Positions 45,239-54,539 of a DNA stretch of 64,000 nt are shown in pieces. The notes beneath the pieces were generated by a model that saw only the letters and a list, made by a program, of their open reading frames with translations, did not search any database and was not told the DNA's origin. The translations under genes and the position numbers were made by a program. Within the stretch, counting starts at the first letter, position 1, and every line of letters begins with the position of its first letter. Source of the DNA: Gelidibacter salicanalis (GTDB taxonomy: Bacteria; Bacteroidota; Bacteroidia; Flavobacteriales; Flavobacteriaceae); assembly GCF_007997285.1 (NCBI RefSeq), contig NZ_VORX01000010.1, positions 1-64,000 on the forward strand, read 5' to 3'.

Positions 45239-45637
45239 ATGAATCTTACCTTAGAACAAGCAGAGAAAATCATTAGTAAGGCCAAAAAGAAAGCTTTGGC
45301 AATCGATACAAAAATGAATATTTCAGTGGTTGATGCTGGAGCGAATCAAGTGGCTTTCGTGCGAATGGATGGTGCATGGTTAGGTAGTGCCGATATCGCA
45401 CTTAAAAAAGCAAAAACGGCCCGATTTTTTGATATGCCTACCGGCGAAATCGGTAAATTATCTCAACCGGGTGAATCTCTTTATAATATAGAGCATTCCA
45501 ACGGCGGCTTGATCACATTCCCAGGTGGATTGCCCATAAAGGATAAAGCCGGCAATATTATTGGAGCCATTGGCGTAAGCGGCAGCTCGGTTGAAAATGA
45601 TCACGCGGTTGCGGAAGCCGGGGCCACATCATTATAA
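45239..45637 (+). CDS. GlcG/HbpS-type protein
   Basis: A 132-residue protein of the GlcG/HbpS family: [37 protein letters not shown], a G-rich [20 protein letters not shown] and [17 protein letters not shown]. In Streptomyces HbpS binds haem and senses redox stress. In many operons the role is not known. Here it sits between aldehyde dehydrogenase and OsmC. Confidence 0.88.
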   Translation: MNLTLEQAEKIISKAKKKALAIDTKMNISVVDAGANQVAFVRMDGAWLGSADIALKKAKTARFFDMPTGEIGKLSQPGESLYNIEHSNGGLITFPGGLPIKDKAGNIIGAIGVSGSSVENDHAVAEAGATSL

Positions 45638-45666
45638 AGAAATACTAATTATAAAACATAAAAATT

Positions 45667-46086
45667 ATGAAATTCAATAGAACAGCAAAAGCCCACTGGG
45701 AAGGTGGCGGAAAAGATGGTAACGGAACATTGACTACGGAGAGCGGGGTTTTGAAAGAATCACCTTATGCCTTTAAAACACGATTTGAAGATGCCGTAGG
45801 TACCAATCCAGAAGAACTAATTGGCGCAGCACACTCAGGGTGTTTTACTATGCAGCTGAGTTTCTACATCGTAGAAGAAGGTTTTACTGCCGAACATTTA
45901 GATACAAAAGCGAAAGTTTATTTTGAGGATGGCAGCATTCCTAAAATAGAATTGGAGTTATCAGGTAAAGTGCCTGGGATGGACGAATCAAAATTCAAGG
46001 AACTAGCTAAAAAATCAAAAGAGAATTGCCCAGTTTCGAAACTTTTAAATGCGGATATCACACTCACCACAACCTTTGAGAGTTAG
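45667..46086 (+). CDS. OsmC-family peroxiredoxin
   Basis: A 139-residue protein. The two reactive cysteines are present, in AAHSGCFTMQLSF and in KENCPVSKLL. The start NRTAKAHWEGGGKDGNGTL is typical of OsmC. It reduces organic hydroperoxides in the cytoplasm. It is part of the electrophile and redox cluster. Confidence 0.93.
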   Translation: MKFNRTAKAHWEGGGKDGNGTLTTESGVLKESPYAFKTRFEDAVGTNPEELIGAAHSGCFTMQLSFYIVEEGFTAEHLDTKAKVYFEDGSIPKIELELSGKVPGMDESKFKELAKKSKENCPVSKLLNADITLTTTFES

Positions 46087-46134
46087 AATTTAAATACTCT
46101 AATTTCAATCAGTTATTAATACAAGAAAAATATT

Positions 46135-47187
46135 ATGAAAACTACGATAAAGGCATATGGCGCAGCAGACTCTAAAGCAGATTTGAAACCCATGGATATT
46201 GAGCGACGCACCTGCGGTGATGATGACGTGAAAATTGATATTACCTATTGTGGTGTTTGCCATAGTGATATTCATACGGTTAGAAATGATTGGAAAAACT
46301 CTAAATACCCCGTAGTTCCAGGTCATGAAATTATTGGTCGGGTCACTAAAGTTGGGAAAAACGTCACTAAATTCAGAAAAGATGATCTAGTAGGAGTAGG
46401 CTGTATGGTGGATTCGTGCCAACAATGCTCCGCTTGTAAAGAGGATTTAGAACAATTTTGCGAAAAAGGGATGGTAGGCACCTATAACGGCAGGGATGTG
46501 CATTTGGGTGGACATACCTTTGGCGGCTATTCAACCGCTGTTGTAGTAAATAAGGAGTTTGTATTGCGCATTCCGGAAAACATTGATCCTAAGGGTGCAG
46601 CACCTTTATTGTGTGCTGGCATTACCACATGGTCGCCTTTAAGGGCTTGGAAGGTTAAGAAAGGTGATAAAGTTGGTGTCATTGGCTTGGGCGGACTCGG
46701 GCATATGGGTGTGAAATTCGCCAATGCCTTGGGCGCTCATGTGGTCATGATTACCACGTCTCCCGACAAAGCTAAAGATGCGAAAGCTTTGGGAGCTCAC
46801 GAAGTCTTGATTTCTAAGAATGCTGAAGACATGAAAGCACACCGAAATAGCTTTGATTTTATCTTAAATACCATTCCTGTAGGTCATGAAATGGATCCCT
46901 ATATTGGATTGCTAAAGCGGGATGCCACTATGGTGCTCGTTGGTGCTGTAGAACCTCTAAAACCATTTCATGGCGGTGGACTTATTGGCGGACGCAAACG
47001 GATTGCCGGTTCTTTAATTGGTGGTATCAAAGAAACTCAAGAAATGCTAGATTTTTGTGGTGAACATAACATCGTGTCTGACATTGAAGTGATTGACATG
47101 AAGGATATTAATGACGCCTATGAACGCATTATTGATGCAGATGTAAAATACAGATTTGTCATTGACATGGCATCCTTGAAAAACTAA
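46135..47187 (+). CDS. Zinc-dependent NAD(P) alcohol dehydrogenase (YahK/CAD-like)
   Basis: A 350-residue medium-chain dehydrogenase. Catalytic zinc ligands are in CGVCHSDIH and GHEIIGRV. The structural zinc has the Cys set in DSCQQCSACKEDLEQFC. The NADP Rossmann motif is VIGLGGLGHMGVKFA. It reduces aldehydes to alcohols in the same chemistry as the neighbouring genes. It ends the cluster and is followed by a strong terminator. Confidence 0.93.
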   Translation: MKTTIKAYGAADSKADLKPMDIERRTCGDDDVKIDITYCGVCHSDIHTVRNDWKNSKYPVVPGHEIIGRVTKVGKNVTKFRKDDLVGVGCMVDSCQQCSACKEDLEQFCEKGMVGTYNGRDVHLGGHTFGGYSTAVVVNKEFVLRIPENIDPKGAAPLLCAGITTWSPLRAWKVKKGDKVGVIGLGGLGHMGVKFANALGAHVVMITTSPDKAKDAKALGAHEVLISKNAEDMKAHRNSFDFILNTIPVGHEMDPYIGLLKRDATMVLVGAVEPLKPFHGGGLIGGRKRIAGSLIGGIKETQEMLDFCGEHNIVSDIEVIDMKDINDAYERIIDADVKYRFVIDMASLKN

Positions 47188-47212
47188 TGAGACATCATAA
47201 AATAACGATTTT

Positions 47213-47238
47213 AAAAGAGGCGTATCGACGCCTCTTTT
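47213..47238 (+). terminator. Terminator of the electrophile/redox cluster
   Basis: A perfect 11-bp stem (AAAAGAGGCGT with ACGCCTCTTTT) with a 4-nt loop lies 26 nt after the alcohol dehydrogenase stop. Confidence 0.9.
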
Positions 47239-47240
47239 CT

Positions 47241-47248
47241 TATTTTTG
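47241..47248 (+). promoter_or_regulatory. TAnnTTTG -7 element for the EamA transporter gene
   Basis: TATTTTTG follows the terminator directly, 36 nt before the ATG at 47285. Confidence 0.4.
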
Positions 47249-47284
47249 CCCATTAGCTTATATCACTTTTCCACATAGCGCATC

Positions 47285-48208
47285 ATGAACAGTTCTAAGA
47301 ACACTTTTTTTATACTCCTTGCTTTTTTTTCTATTTATATTATCTGGGGATCGACGTATTTATTGAACAAAATTGCAGTCACGGAATTGCCACCATTTAT
47401 GCTCGCGGCAATGCGCTTTATAACCGCGGGAGTCTTGATATTCATTATTGCTAAATTGATGGGCAAACCTTTAGCCATTACTAAAAAACAATTGATCAAC
47501 ACAGCAATTGCGGGTTTTTTATTCCTGACGTTTGGTAACGGAATTGTGGTTTGGGCGCTCAAATATGTCGACTCTGGATTTGCTGCACTCGAAATTTCTG
47601 CACAGCCTTTGGTAGTCCTGATTTTGATGCGTGTATTTCAAGGAAAGAAAATTCAAGCCATGTCGGTGTTGGGAGTCATTTTGGGGATCATTGGCATTTA
47701 CTTGCTAGTCAGTCAGAATGAAGTGGTCAGTAAGGAAGGCTCAATTTTGGGCATGATCATGATTTTTGTATGTATGGTTAGTTGGGCCACAGGCAGTTTA
47801 TTTGTAGGCAAAGCGGATTTACCATCCAATTATTTTGTCAATACCGGCTACCAAATGATCGCAGGAGGTATTATGCTGGTGATCTTGAGTATAATTTTTG
47901 GGGAATCGTGGAGTTTGCCTCATGTGTGGAGCGAAAAAGTACAAGTGTCAATGGTGTTATTGGTGGTTTTTGGAAGTATCGTTGCCTTTACATCATTTAA
48001 TTTCCTGTTGAAGAGAGTATCACCAGAAAAGGTAGCCACATCAACCTACGTTAATCCTATTATAGCTTTATTGTTAGGCTGGTATTTCTTAAATGAAGTG
48101 ATAACCACACAATCGATAGTTGCCGCGATCGTGTTATTAACAGGTGTTTACTTTATAAATACAAAGAAGAAATTGGTGCTTTTTGAAAGGTTTCGTAACA
48201 GAATTTAA
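47285..48208 (+). CDS. EamA/DMT-family transporter
   Basis: A 307-residue inner-membrane protein with about ten TM segments arranged as two EamA repeats. It has IWGSTYLLNKIAV in TM1 and TFGNGIVVWALKYVDSGFAAL, with a second-half counterpart FLLKRVSPEKVATSTYVNPI. Exporters of amino acids or other metabolites have this plan. Substrate unknown. It is followed 22 nt later by a PLP-dependent dehydratase. Confidence 0.9.
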   Translation: MNSSKNTFFILLAFFSIYIIWGSTYLLNKIAVTELPPFMLAAMRFITAGVLIFIIAKLMGKPLAITKKQLINTAIAGFLFLTFGNGIVVWALKYVDSGFAALEISAQPLVVLILMRVFQGKKIQAMSVLGVILGIIGIYLLVSQNEVVSKEGSILGMIMIFVCMVSWATGSLFVGKADLPSNYFVNTGYQMIAGGIMLVILSIIFGESWSLPHVWSEKVQVSMVLLVVFGSIVAFTSFNFLLKRVSPEKVATSTYVNPIIALLLGWYFLNEVITTQSIVAAIVLLTGVYFINTKKKLVLFERFRNRI

Positions 48209-48230
48209 ATATCTTTAGTTTTTAATTTTT

Positions 48231-49169
48231 ATGAATACACAAACGCTGATTGCTACAAGAGAACGGATTTCACCTTACATTCATAATACGCCCATTTTTA
48301 CGTCCCATTTATTGGACGACATGATTGGGTCAAAACTATTCTTCAAATGTGAAAACTTCCAGAAAATGGGAGCATTTAAAATGCGTGGTGCCATCAATGC
48401 TATTTTACAGCTAAGCGAAGCGCAACAGCAACGTGGTGTGGTAACCCATTCCTCAGGAAACTTTGCCCAAGCATTATCCTTGGCTGCAAAAAACTTAAAG
48501 GTGCCTGCTTACATCGTTATGCCCAAGAATGCTCCTAAAGTGAAAAAAGATGCTGTTATGGGCTACGGTGGCAGGATTACAGTGTGCGAATCGACACTTT
48601 TGGCGAGGGAAGTGGCGGCTGAAAAAATTGTGACAGATAAAGGCGCCACCTTTATTCATCCATCCAACGACCTCAATGTTATTTTAGGCAACGCAACTGC
48701 AGGCATGGAACTTTTGCAGGCCCATTCAGATCTTAATGCCATTGTTACTCCAGTAGGTGGGGGCGGTTTAATTGCCGGCACCGCTTTAGCTGCACATTAT
48801 TTTGGAAGTCATTGTAAGACGATCGGGGGAGAACCGCAAATAGTGAATGATGCTTATAGATCATTGCAAAGCGGACAAATAGAAACTAATACGACAGTTC
48901 ATACTATTGCAGACGGACTACGCACGCACTTGGGAGATATTAATTTTCCAATTATCAAACAACATGTTGATCACATTATCTGCGTGGAAGAAGATGAGAT
49001 TGTAAAGGCTTTGAAATTATTGTGGGAACGGTTAAAAATCGTGGTGGAGCCTTCAAGTGCCGTAGCATTTGCGGCAGTTTTAAAAAATAAATCCTATTTT
49101 AAAGACCAATCTGTAGGCATTATATTATCAGGTGGAAATGTAGACCTCGAAACTATTAAATTTTCTTAG
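48231..49169 (+). CDS. PLP-dependent threonine/serine dehydratase or serine racemase
   Basis: A 312-residue fold-type II PLP enzyme. The PLP lysine is in QKMGAFKMRGAINA. The phosphate-binding glycine loop is TPVGGGGLIAGTA, and SSGNFAQALSLAA, VVEPSSAVAFA and LSGGNVD match the family. It lacks the C-terminal ACT domains of biosynthetic IlvA, so it is catabolic TdcB- or racemase-like. The choice between dehydratase and racemase is open. A terminator follows. Confidence 0.9.
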   Translation: MNTQTLIATRERISPYIHNTPIFTSHLLDDMIGSKLFFKCENFQKMGAFKMRGAINAILQLSEAQQQRGVVTHSSGNFAQALSLAAKNLKVPAYIVMPKNAPKVKKDAVMGYGGRITVCESTLLAREVAAEKIVTDKGATFIHPSNDLNVILGNATAGMELLQAHSDLNAIVTPVGGGGLIAGTALAAHYFGSHCKTIGGEPQIVNDAYRSLQSGQIETNTTVHTIADGLRTHLGDINFPIIKQHVDHIICVEEDEIVKALKLLWERLKIVVEPSSAVAFAAVLKNKSYFKDQSVGIILSGGNVDLETIKFS

Positions 49170-49213
49170 ATAGTTTATTACATATTCAAAAGCTTCTGAT
49201 TTTTTAGACATAA

Positions 49214-49238
49214 AAAAACCCACTCTAAGTGGGTTTTT
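49214..49238. terminator. Bidirectional terminator between dehydratase and YtxH-like genes
   Basis: A perfect 11-bp stem (AAAAACCCACT with AGTGGGTTTTT) with a 3-nt loop lies between converging genes. Confidence 0.9.
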
Positions 49239-49253
49239 CCATGTTTATGCAAT

Positions 49254-49589
49254 TTAGTAGTTGCTCTTATTTGCTAAATGAGATGCATCGGTTTTTACAT
49301 TATTTGCAATGTCTGACGCATCATTCTTCACATTGTTTGCTATATGTGAAGCTTCGGTTTTAACATCTTTTCCAACCTCTTTGGCGGAATTTTTCAATTC
49401 GTCAAAAGATGATTTTACTGAAGACTCAACTTCAGTATATCGGTCTTTAACTTTTTGACCTACTTCATTAACTTTAGAGTGTAATTCATTCTTTTTTTCA
49501 GGAGATAGATTTTTATATGTCCACCAGGCGAAAACACCTGCTCCAAGTCCTAATAAAGCCAAAAGACCTTTTCCTTGTTGATTTTTCAT
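49254..49589 (-). CDS. YtxH-like protein with short helical repeats
   Basis: A 111-residue protein. A short N-terminal TM (LLALLGLGAGVFAWWTY) is followed by an amphipathic helical tail. The tail ends in an 11-residue repeat seen three times: SHIANNV, SDIANNV and SHLANKS, each after KTEA/KNDA/KTDA. YtxH-type and LEA-like proteins have this character and are often stress-linked. Function unknown. An ATGGAA-AAA-TTCCAT palindrome sits upstream (49645-49659). Confidence 0.8.
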   Translation of the reverse strand: MKNQQGKGLLALLGLGAGVFAWWTYKNLSPEKKNELHSKVNEVGQKVKDRYTEVESSVKSSFDELKNSAKEVGKDVKTEASHIANNVKNDASDIANNVKTDASHLANKSNY

Positions 49590-49830
49590 GATTTAAGTTT
49601 TTAGTTTGATTCTGTTCATTAAAGATAATAAAATTTTAATTCATATGGAAAAATTCCATCTGGATTGTGATTCCTTTAATATATTTTTAAGATAAATTTA
49701 AGAGAATAATATATCGCAGTAGTTCATAAAGACAGAATCTGCAATAGGATATGTTAAAATTATAAAAAATTAAGAATTTGAATCATGAAAATAGTAAATT
49801 ATACTAAATTTCCATTAAATATATGACACT

Positions 49831-50196
49831 ATGAAAACTTTAATAACAATATTAGTGCTTTTTGTTTCTACTAACATTTTTTCGCAAATACCAGATGGGG
49901 TTGATCCAATACGTATAAAGCATGAGGCAGATAGGATTACTAATGCCTATGATAAGCATTTAGGTCTTACTTCTATACAGTTTCCCTTGTTTAAAAATAA
50001 AGTTGCTGACTATTTACAATTGAGTGAGAAAATAAAAGAGAAAAATGAGGGTCGGGCTGAACTAGATGCTTTGGTTGAAATGCAAGCAAACGAATCTTTA
50101 GCTATGGGTGATATTTTGACCCGATTGCAATACAAGAAATACAAACGCGTGAAAAGGGAAATTCAACCATTAAAAACAGTGGATACCTTAGAGTGA
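49831..50196 (+). CDS. Secreted hypothetical protein
   Basis: A 121-residue protein with a signal peptide (MKTLITILVLFVSTNIFSQ). The mature part is helical and charged (IKHEADRITNAYDKHLGLTS, LSEKIKEKNEGRAELDALVE, LQYKKYKRVKREIQPL). I do not recognise it; the style is that of small periplasmic proteins made only of helices. A terminator is not evident before the converging SdiA-like gene. Confidence 0.6.
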   Translation: MKTLITILVLFVSTNIFSQIPDGVDPIRIKHEADRITNAYDKHLGLTSIQFPLFKNKVADYLQLSEKIKEKNEGRAELDALVEMQANESLAMGDILTRLQYKKYKRVKREIQPLKTVDTLE

Positions 50197-50233
50197 AATA
50201 CTTTAATTGTTTATGGACGACATTAAATTAAAT

Positions 50234-51100
50234 TTATTGAACAAGTAACTCTACTCGGTTAATTGTTGCCGATCCACTGGCAGCTTCATTAGAAATATAC
50301 AGATCACCGTCAGCACTAAAGGTTATCCCTTCAGGTTGCGGAAAACTAATTTCATCTAATTTATGCACTGCTTTCAACGCGCCTTCTGAATTCATAATCA
50401 ATAATTTCGGATTTTTACCTTCCAAGATGTAGAGGTCTTTGGTTTTGGGATGTACAGCCACTTCCGAAGGACTAAAAGTTTTGTGGAGCTTTTTATTTTT
50501 ATAAGGTTTTAAAACTGATGACGTCATGTCAATTTTATAAGTCGGAGTCTTTCTATTAACTTTTTTTGAAGTCAGATCAATTTTGTAAATTCCCTTGTAG
50601 GCCTCCTCGGTATCTTTATCTTTTGGGATGGTGAGTAGCGCAGCATCTTTTGTAGAATAAGTTAAGGATTCCAAATTATTGGATGACTTAAAATCGGTTT
50701 GATGTGAACTAACGACCTTGTTAGCGTCCTTCCAATTTTTGATTTCATAAAGTAAGCCGTCACTTTGCATCACATACAAATCATTTTTATGAAGGGCAAT
50801 CCCTTCATAATCACCATTACCGGCAAAAGGAAGTTCTTTTGTAATTTTCTTCTCATCCAAATTATAGATGTATACAATGCCATCTTCATCCTGTATACAG
50901 GCTAAGGTTTGACTGTCTAACCAAACGATACCGCTAATTTCATCAAGTTCTGGGGGGAGTTCCCATGTTTCTGAAATGGTGTAATTATCACTGCCTTCCG
51001 TTAGCTCAGCATTTGCCTTGTTGACCTTGGCGAATCCCACAACAGCTATACCAATTAATAAAGCGATGAATAGTCCTATAAAAATGGTTGATTTTTTCAT
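50234..51100 (-). CDS. SdiA-regulated-like periplasmic beta-propeller protein
   Basis: A 288-residue protein with an N-terminal signal anchor (about 5-24). A repeat-built domain of the SdiA-regulated family follows: WELPPELDEISGIVWL, FAGNGDYEGIALHKNDLYVM, SPSEVAVHPKTKDLYILEG and FPQPEGITFSADGDLYISNE. Repeats of GI/GV plus DLY are blade-like. Role unknown; it may belong with the neighbouring two-component system. It is 86 nt downstream of the histidine kinase gene on the same strand. Confidence 0.85.
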   Translation of the reverse strand: MKKSTIFIGLFIALLIGIAVVGFAKVNKANAELTEGSDNYTISETWELPPELDEISGIVWLDSQTLACIQDEDGIVYIYNLDEKKITKELPFAGNGDYEGIALHKNDLYVMQSDGLLYEIKNWKDANKVVSSHQTDFKSSNNLESLTYSTKDAALLTIPKDKDTEEAYKGIYKIDLTSKKVNRKTPTYKIDMTSSVLKPYKNKKLHKTFSPSEVAVHPKTKDLYILEGKNPKLLIMNSEGALKAVHKLDEISFPQPEGITFSADGDLYISNEAASGSATINRVELLVQ

Positions 51101-51185
51101 GATAAGTATTTATTATTTCAAAAGTCATGTTTAAAACTGAAAACAATTAGGAATAGGAGACCAGTGTGTATTATTTAATACTAAT

Positions 51186-52460
51186 TTAACGTCCGTCGGG
51201 AAAACTCAAAGTGAAATTATGTTGTGTAGTAAATTCATAGTTCCATTCGATAGAATATTTCTCAGTGATAGCTTTCGCAATTGCTAACCCTAGTCCGGTC
51301 GATTTTTTATCACTGCTCAATTTCTTGAATCGAGAAAATACGTAATGGGCATTTAATGGTTCTGCCGCTCCATAATTCTGCACCTTGATCAAATTTCTAG
51401 CGATGACAATGTGCACCGTATTATGTTGCTGTCCGTGTACAATAGCGTTTTTTATCAAATTGGTCAACAAAATAATGGCCAAATCTTTATTCATCTGAAA
51501 ATTAAGCTGTTCTTTGGCATCAATAGTTAAACGAATGTGTTTATGGGACGCTAAATCCTCAAAATCTTGAGTAATGGAAGAAATGAGTAGGTTAAAATCG
51601 ATATCTTCTTCGTCAGTAAACTGTCTATTTTCGATTTTTGATAGGAGCAATAAAGATTTGTTAAGTCGAGTCAAACGGCCTAAATTATCTAAAATAGAGG
51701 CCATGGTTTTCAGTTCATCTTCAGACAAGGTTGTGTTTTCTAAAAATAATTCAAGTTTATTAATACTTATGGCTAATGGTGTTTGAAGTTCATGAGACGC
51801 ATTTTCGATAAAATGCTGTTGCTCTAAATAGCGTGCCCTACTTTGTTCAACCATAGTTGTGATGGAAGCGTTAAGCAATTTAAACTCATCAATAGATGTG
51901 TCTTTTGTTGTAATCTGATGATTTTTTTCAATTCTGAAATTCGGTAATTGTGATACAAGACTATGAAATGGTTTCCAAATCTTTTTGAGCATCAGATTGT
52001 TCAAAATGACAATTGAAATCATGAGTAATATATAGAGTACGATAAGATAGGTGATGAGATCTTGAATCAAATCGTCCTCTTCAACCATAGAGGTGATAAA
52101 TTTGACCTTGTAATAACTGTCGTTGTAAGCAATTTTAGTTTCATAAACTCGCACAGGTTCATAATCCTTTTCATTTAGCATAAACATTAAGGTATCAGAA
52201 TACCGTTCTGTAAATTTATCATGATATGTTTTAGATACAGGAGTAATGCTATGGCTCCACAGTTCTAAGTCCTTATGTTCTAAAATTTCTGGATTTGTGG
52301 GTAAACGTTGTAATAATAGTACTTTTTGATTTTCCAAACCATCGTCAAGACTGTCATAAATTTCGTCCAGCATAGCATAATAAAAGATGAATGCCCAAAT
52401 GGTAATGAGAGGCACCAAGATAATAGCGAGATATTTAGAGGTATGGTTTAATAATTTCAT
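51186..52460 (-). CDS. Sensor histidine kinase
   Basis: A 424-residue membrane kinase. Two TM segments (about 10-30 and 138-158) flank a sensor domain of about 110 residues. The H box is in FIENASHELQTPLAISINKL, the N box is NLIKNAIVHGQ and the G box is STGLGLAIAKAI. It autophosphorylates and passes phosphate to the response regulator that is directly next to it (no gap). Its signal is unknown. Confidence 0.93.
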   Translation of the reverse strand: MKLLNHTSKYLAIILVPLITIWAFIFYYAMLDEIYDSLDDGLENQKVLLLQRLPTNPEILEHKDLELWSHSITPVSKTYHDKFTERYSDTLMFMLNEKDYEPVRVYETKIAYNDSYYKVKFITSMVEEDDLIQDLITYLIVLYILLMISIVILNNLMLKKIWKPFHSLVSQLPNFRIEKNHQITTKDTSIDEFKLLNASITTMVEQSRARYLEQQHFIENASHELQTPLAISINKLELFLENTTLSEDELKTMASILDNLGRLTRLNKSLLLLSKIENRQFTDEEDIDFNLLISSITQDFEDLASHKHIRLTIDAKEQLNFQMNKDLAIILLTNLIKNAIVHGQQHNTVHIVIARNLIKVQNYGAAEPLNAHYVFSRFKKLSSDKKSTGLGLAIAKAITEKYSIEWNYEFTTQHNFTLSFPDGR

Positions 52461-53132
52461 TTAAACCAGTTCTAGTTTGTAACCAACGCCATACACCGCT
52501 TCGATTGTGAGAGTAGCATGTTCTAATTTTTTTCGCAGGTTTTTTATTTGAGAATAGATGAAGTCAAAGCTATCGGCCTGGTCAATATGATCTCCCCAAA
52601 CGTGTTCGGCTAAGGCAGACTTGGTGACCAATCGTTTTTTGTTGGTAATGAGATACATTAAAATATCATATTCCTTCCGGTTCAGCGCCACCGATAAATC
52701 ATCAATCTTTACGTCCCGACTTTCCGGCGATATCACCAGGTTACCCAATTTGATTTGTTGATTGCCTTCAAAATGCCGACGTCTCAAAACTGCCTTTACT
52801 CGGGCGTGCAATTCGGCCATGTGGAAAGGTTTTGGCAAATAATCATCGGCCCCTAAATTTAAGCCTTCTAAGCGATCATCCAAGGAATCTTTTGCCGACA
52901 CAATAATAACACCTTCATCCTTTCCGGAAGATTTTAATTCTTTTAAAAGTTCTAAACCGTTGCCGTCTGGCAAGGATATATCCAACAGAATACAATCATA
53001 ATCATAAACGCCTATTTTGTATAGCGCAGTTTTATAATCTGAAGCTGTTTCTACTATATAGCGCTGACGTTCTAGAGTCTGTGTCATATTCTCCAACATC
53101 TCGGGTTCATCTTCTATAATCAACAATTTCAT
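52461..53132 (-). CDS. OmpR-family response regulator
   Basis: A 223-residue protein. The receiver domain (about 1-115) has IIEDEPEML, the phospho-acceptor Asp in DCILLDISLPDGNG and VSAKDSLDDRLEGLNLGADD. The C-terminal winged helix (about 128-222) has LNRKEYDILMYLITNKKRLV and IEAVYGVGYKL. It probably controls the flanking PepSY and DUF2490 genes. The kinase start follows its stop without a gap. Confidence 0.94.
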   Translation of the reverse strand: MKLLIIEDEPEMLENMTQTLERQRYIVETASDYKTALYKIGVYDYDCILLDISLPDGNGLELLKELKSSGKDEGVIIVSAKDSLDDRLEGLNLGADDYLPKPFHMAELHARVKAVLRRRHFEGNQQIKLGNLVISPESRDVKIDDLSVALNRKEYDILMYLITNKKRLVTKSALAEHVWGDHIDQADSFDFIYSQIKNLRKKLEHATLTIEAVYGVGYKLELV

Positions 53133-53332
53133 CTTGGTATTTTAAATGGTTTAGGCAATTGTACAGTCTAAATCTATAATCATTTAGGAATTCATCTAAA
53201 TTAATTAAAATGGATGGCTATTAATTTTAATCATCCTTTTATTTTGACAAAAGCTTAACATTTTAGAAGTCAGCTTTCCTAATTTGTTACAGTTTTCGCC
53301 CCTTACTTTGTTTCAAATTAAAAAATAATATT

Positions 53333-53779
53333 ATGAAAAATTTAAAAATAGCGACATTGGCTTTGTTTGCAACAGCAACAACGGCAATGAATGCTCAAGA
53401 TTTAAAAACTGAAGAAGTGCCAGCTAAAGTACGCACCACATTTACCACTGCCCACACCAATGCTCAAGATATTGAATGGGAAAAAAAGGGGGATCATTTT
53501 AAAGTTGAATTTGAAACCAATAAAATGGATCACGATATCTGGTATGACGCTGAAGGGACCGTTGTAAAATCGAAAATGGAAATTACAGAAAGTGAATTGC
53601 CAGCGGCGGTAGTTTCAGCGGTTAAAAAGGCATATGCGGACTATAAGATTGATTCTGTAGAAGTGCTTGAAATGAATGGCGCTAAAACCTATGAAGTAGA
53701 AATTGAAAAAGGATGGTTAAAAGAGCGTAAATTAATTATTGACGCTTCAGGAAAAGTGATCAGTGATATGGAAGATTAA
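53333..53779 (+). CDS. PepSY-like periplasmic protein
   Basis: A 148-residue exported protein. The signal peptide ends near NAQDLKTEEV. Two PepSY-like or BLG-type repeats follow: VRTTFTTAHTNAQDIEWEKK with FKVEFE, then AVKKAYADYKIDSVEVLEMN with TYEVEIEKGWLKERKLI. Proteins of this kind are often targets of a two-component system. It is read divergently from the regulator gene, 200 nt away. Confidence 0.85.
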   Translation: MKNLKIATLALFATATTAMNAQDLKTEEVPAKVRTTFTTAHTNAQDIEWEKKGDHFKVEFETNKMDHDIWYDAEGTVVKSKMEITESELPAAVVSAVKKAYADYKIDSVEVLEMNGAKTYEVEIEKGWLKERKLIIDASGKVISDMED

Positions 53780-53803
53780 TTTTATCATAGTGTACTGAGT
53801 AAG

Positions 53804-53834
53804 GGGATTGAGACTAGGTTTCAATCCCTTTTTT
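53804..53834 (+). terminator. Terminator between PepSY and DUF2490 genes
   Basis: An 11-bp stem (GGGATTGAGAC with GTTTCAATCCC, one wobble), a 3-nt loop and six T's. It lies inside the PepSY-DUF2490 gap, so much of the message may end here. Confidence 0.88.
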
Positions 53835-53855
53835 AGGTTAAATTTAATAGTTATT

Positions 53856-54539
53856 ATGAGATCAATGAAATTGAGATTTCTATCAAAAATTTTACTAGTA
53901 TTTTTAGCATCGATAAGTCAAGCGCAGAATGATTTTACTGGGTATTTTGAACCCGCTTTTGAACTGTCTCATCGTGTGAGTACGCGCTATAGTTATAGTT
54001 TTGCTATCGAAAATCGAAATGATATTTATAGGAATGACCGTGTAGAATATACTATGAAACAAATCGATCTATCCCATCTTTCTGAATACCAATGGCATCC
54101 TGAATTTACTGTAGGTTTAGGCGTACAATACCGCATTGAACACACTTTTGATAGGCATGAAGAAAACGAATTACGATTTCAGCAAAAATTGATCTACACG
54201 CCAGAAATCTCCCGTTTTAAAACAAAACACCGGGTACGTATGGAGCAACGACTTTATGCATCTGAAAATAAGCACCGGTTGAGATATCAGTTAGGTTACA
54301 CCTTTCCATTACATGCAAATAATGCCAGAGAACCTTATGCAAAGGTTGATACCGAAAGTTTGTTGGAAATTGCAAAAACCCAAAAACCTGAATTTGAGCA
54401 GCGCGTCGGTGTGGGATTGGGATGGTTGATGGGGCCTAAAACCACGCTGCAATTTAAAGTGGAATATCAGCTGGAGGATTTTACCCAGCACCTGAGCCAT
54501 GAAGTTTTTCTTTTGGCTGAAGTTGCTATTGCGTTATAG
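53856..54539 (+). CDS. DUF2490 outer-membrane beta-barrel protein
   Basis: 227 residues from an ATG at 53856. A signal peptide (SKILLVFLASISQAQ) is followed by alternating beta strands (FTGYFEPAFELSHRVSTRY, FTVGLGVQYRIEHTF, HRVRMEQRLYA, FEQRVGVGLGWLMGPKTTL) as expected for a small outer-membrane barrel. It carries the DUF2490 features QRLYAS and YTFPL. Substrate unknown. An upstream start at 53808 runs through the terminator and is unlikely. Confidence 0.85.
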   Translation: MRSMKLRFLSKILLVFLASISQAQNDFTGYFEPAFELSHRVSTRYSYSFAIENRNDIYRNDRVEYTMKQIDLSHLSEYQWHPEFTVGLGVQYRIEHTFDRHEENELRFQQKLIYTPEISRFKTKHRVRMEQRLYASENKHRLRYQLGYTFPLHANNAREPYAKVDTESLLEIAKTQKPEFEQRVGVGLGWLMGPKTTLQFKVEYQLEDFTQHLSHEVFLLAEVAIAL

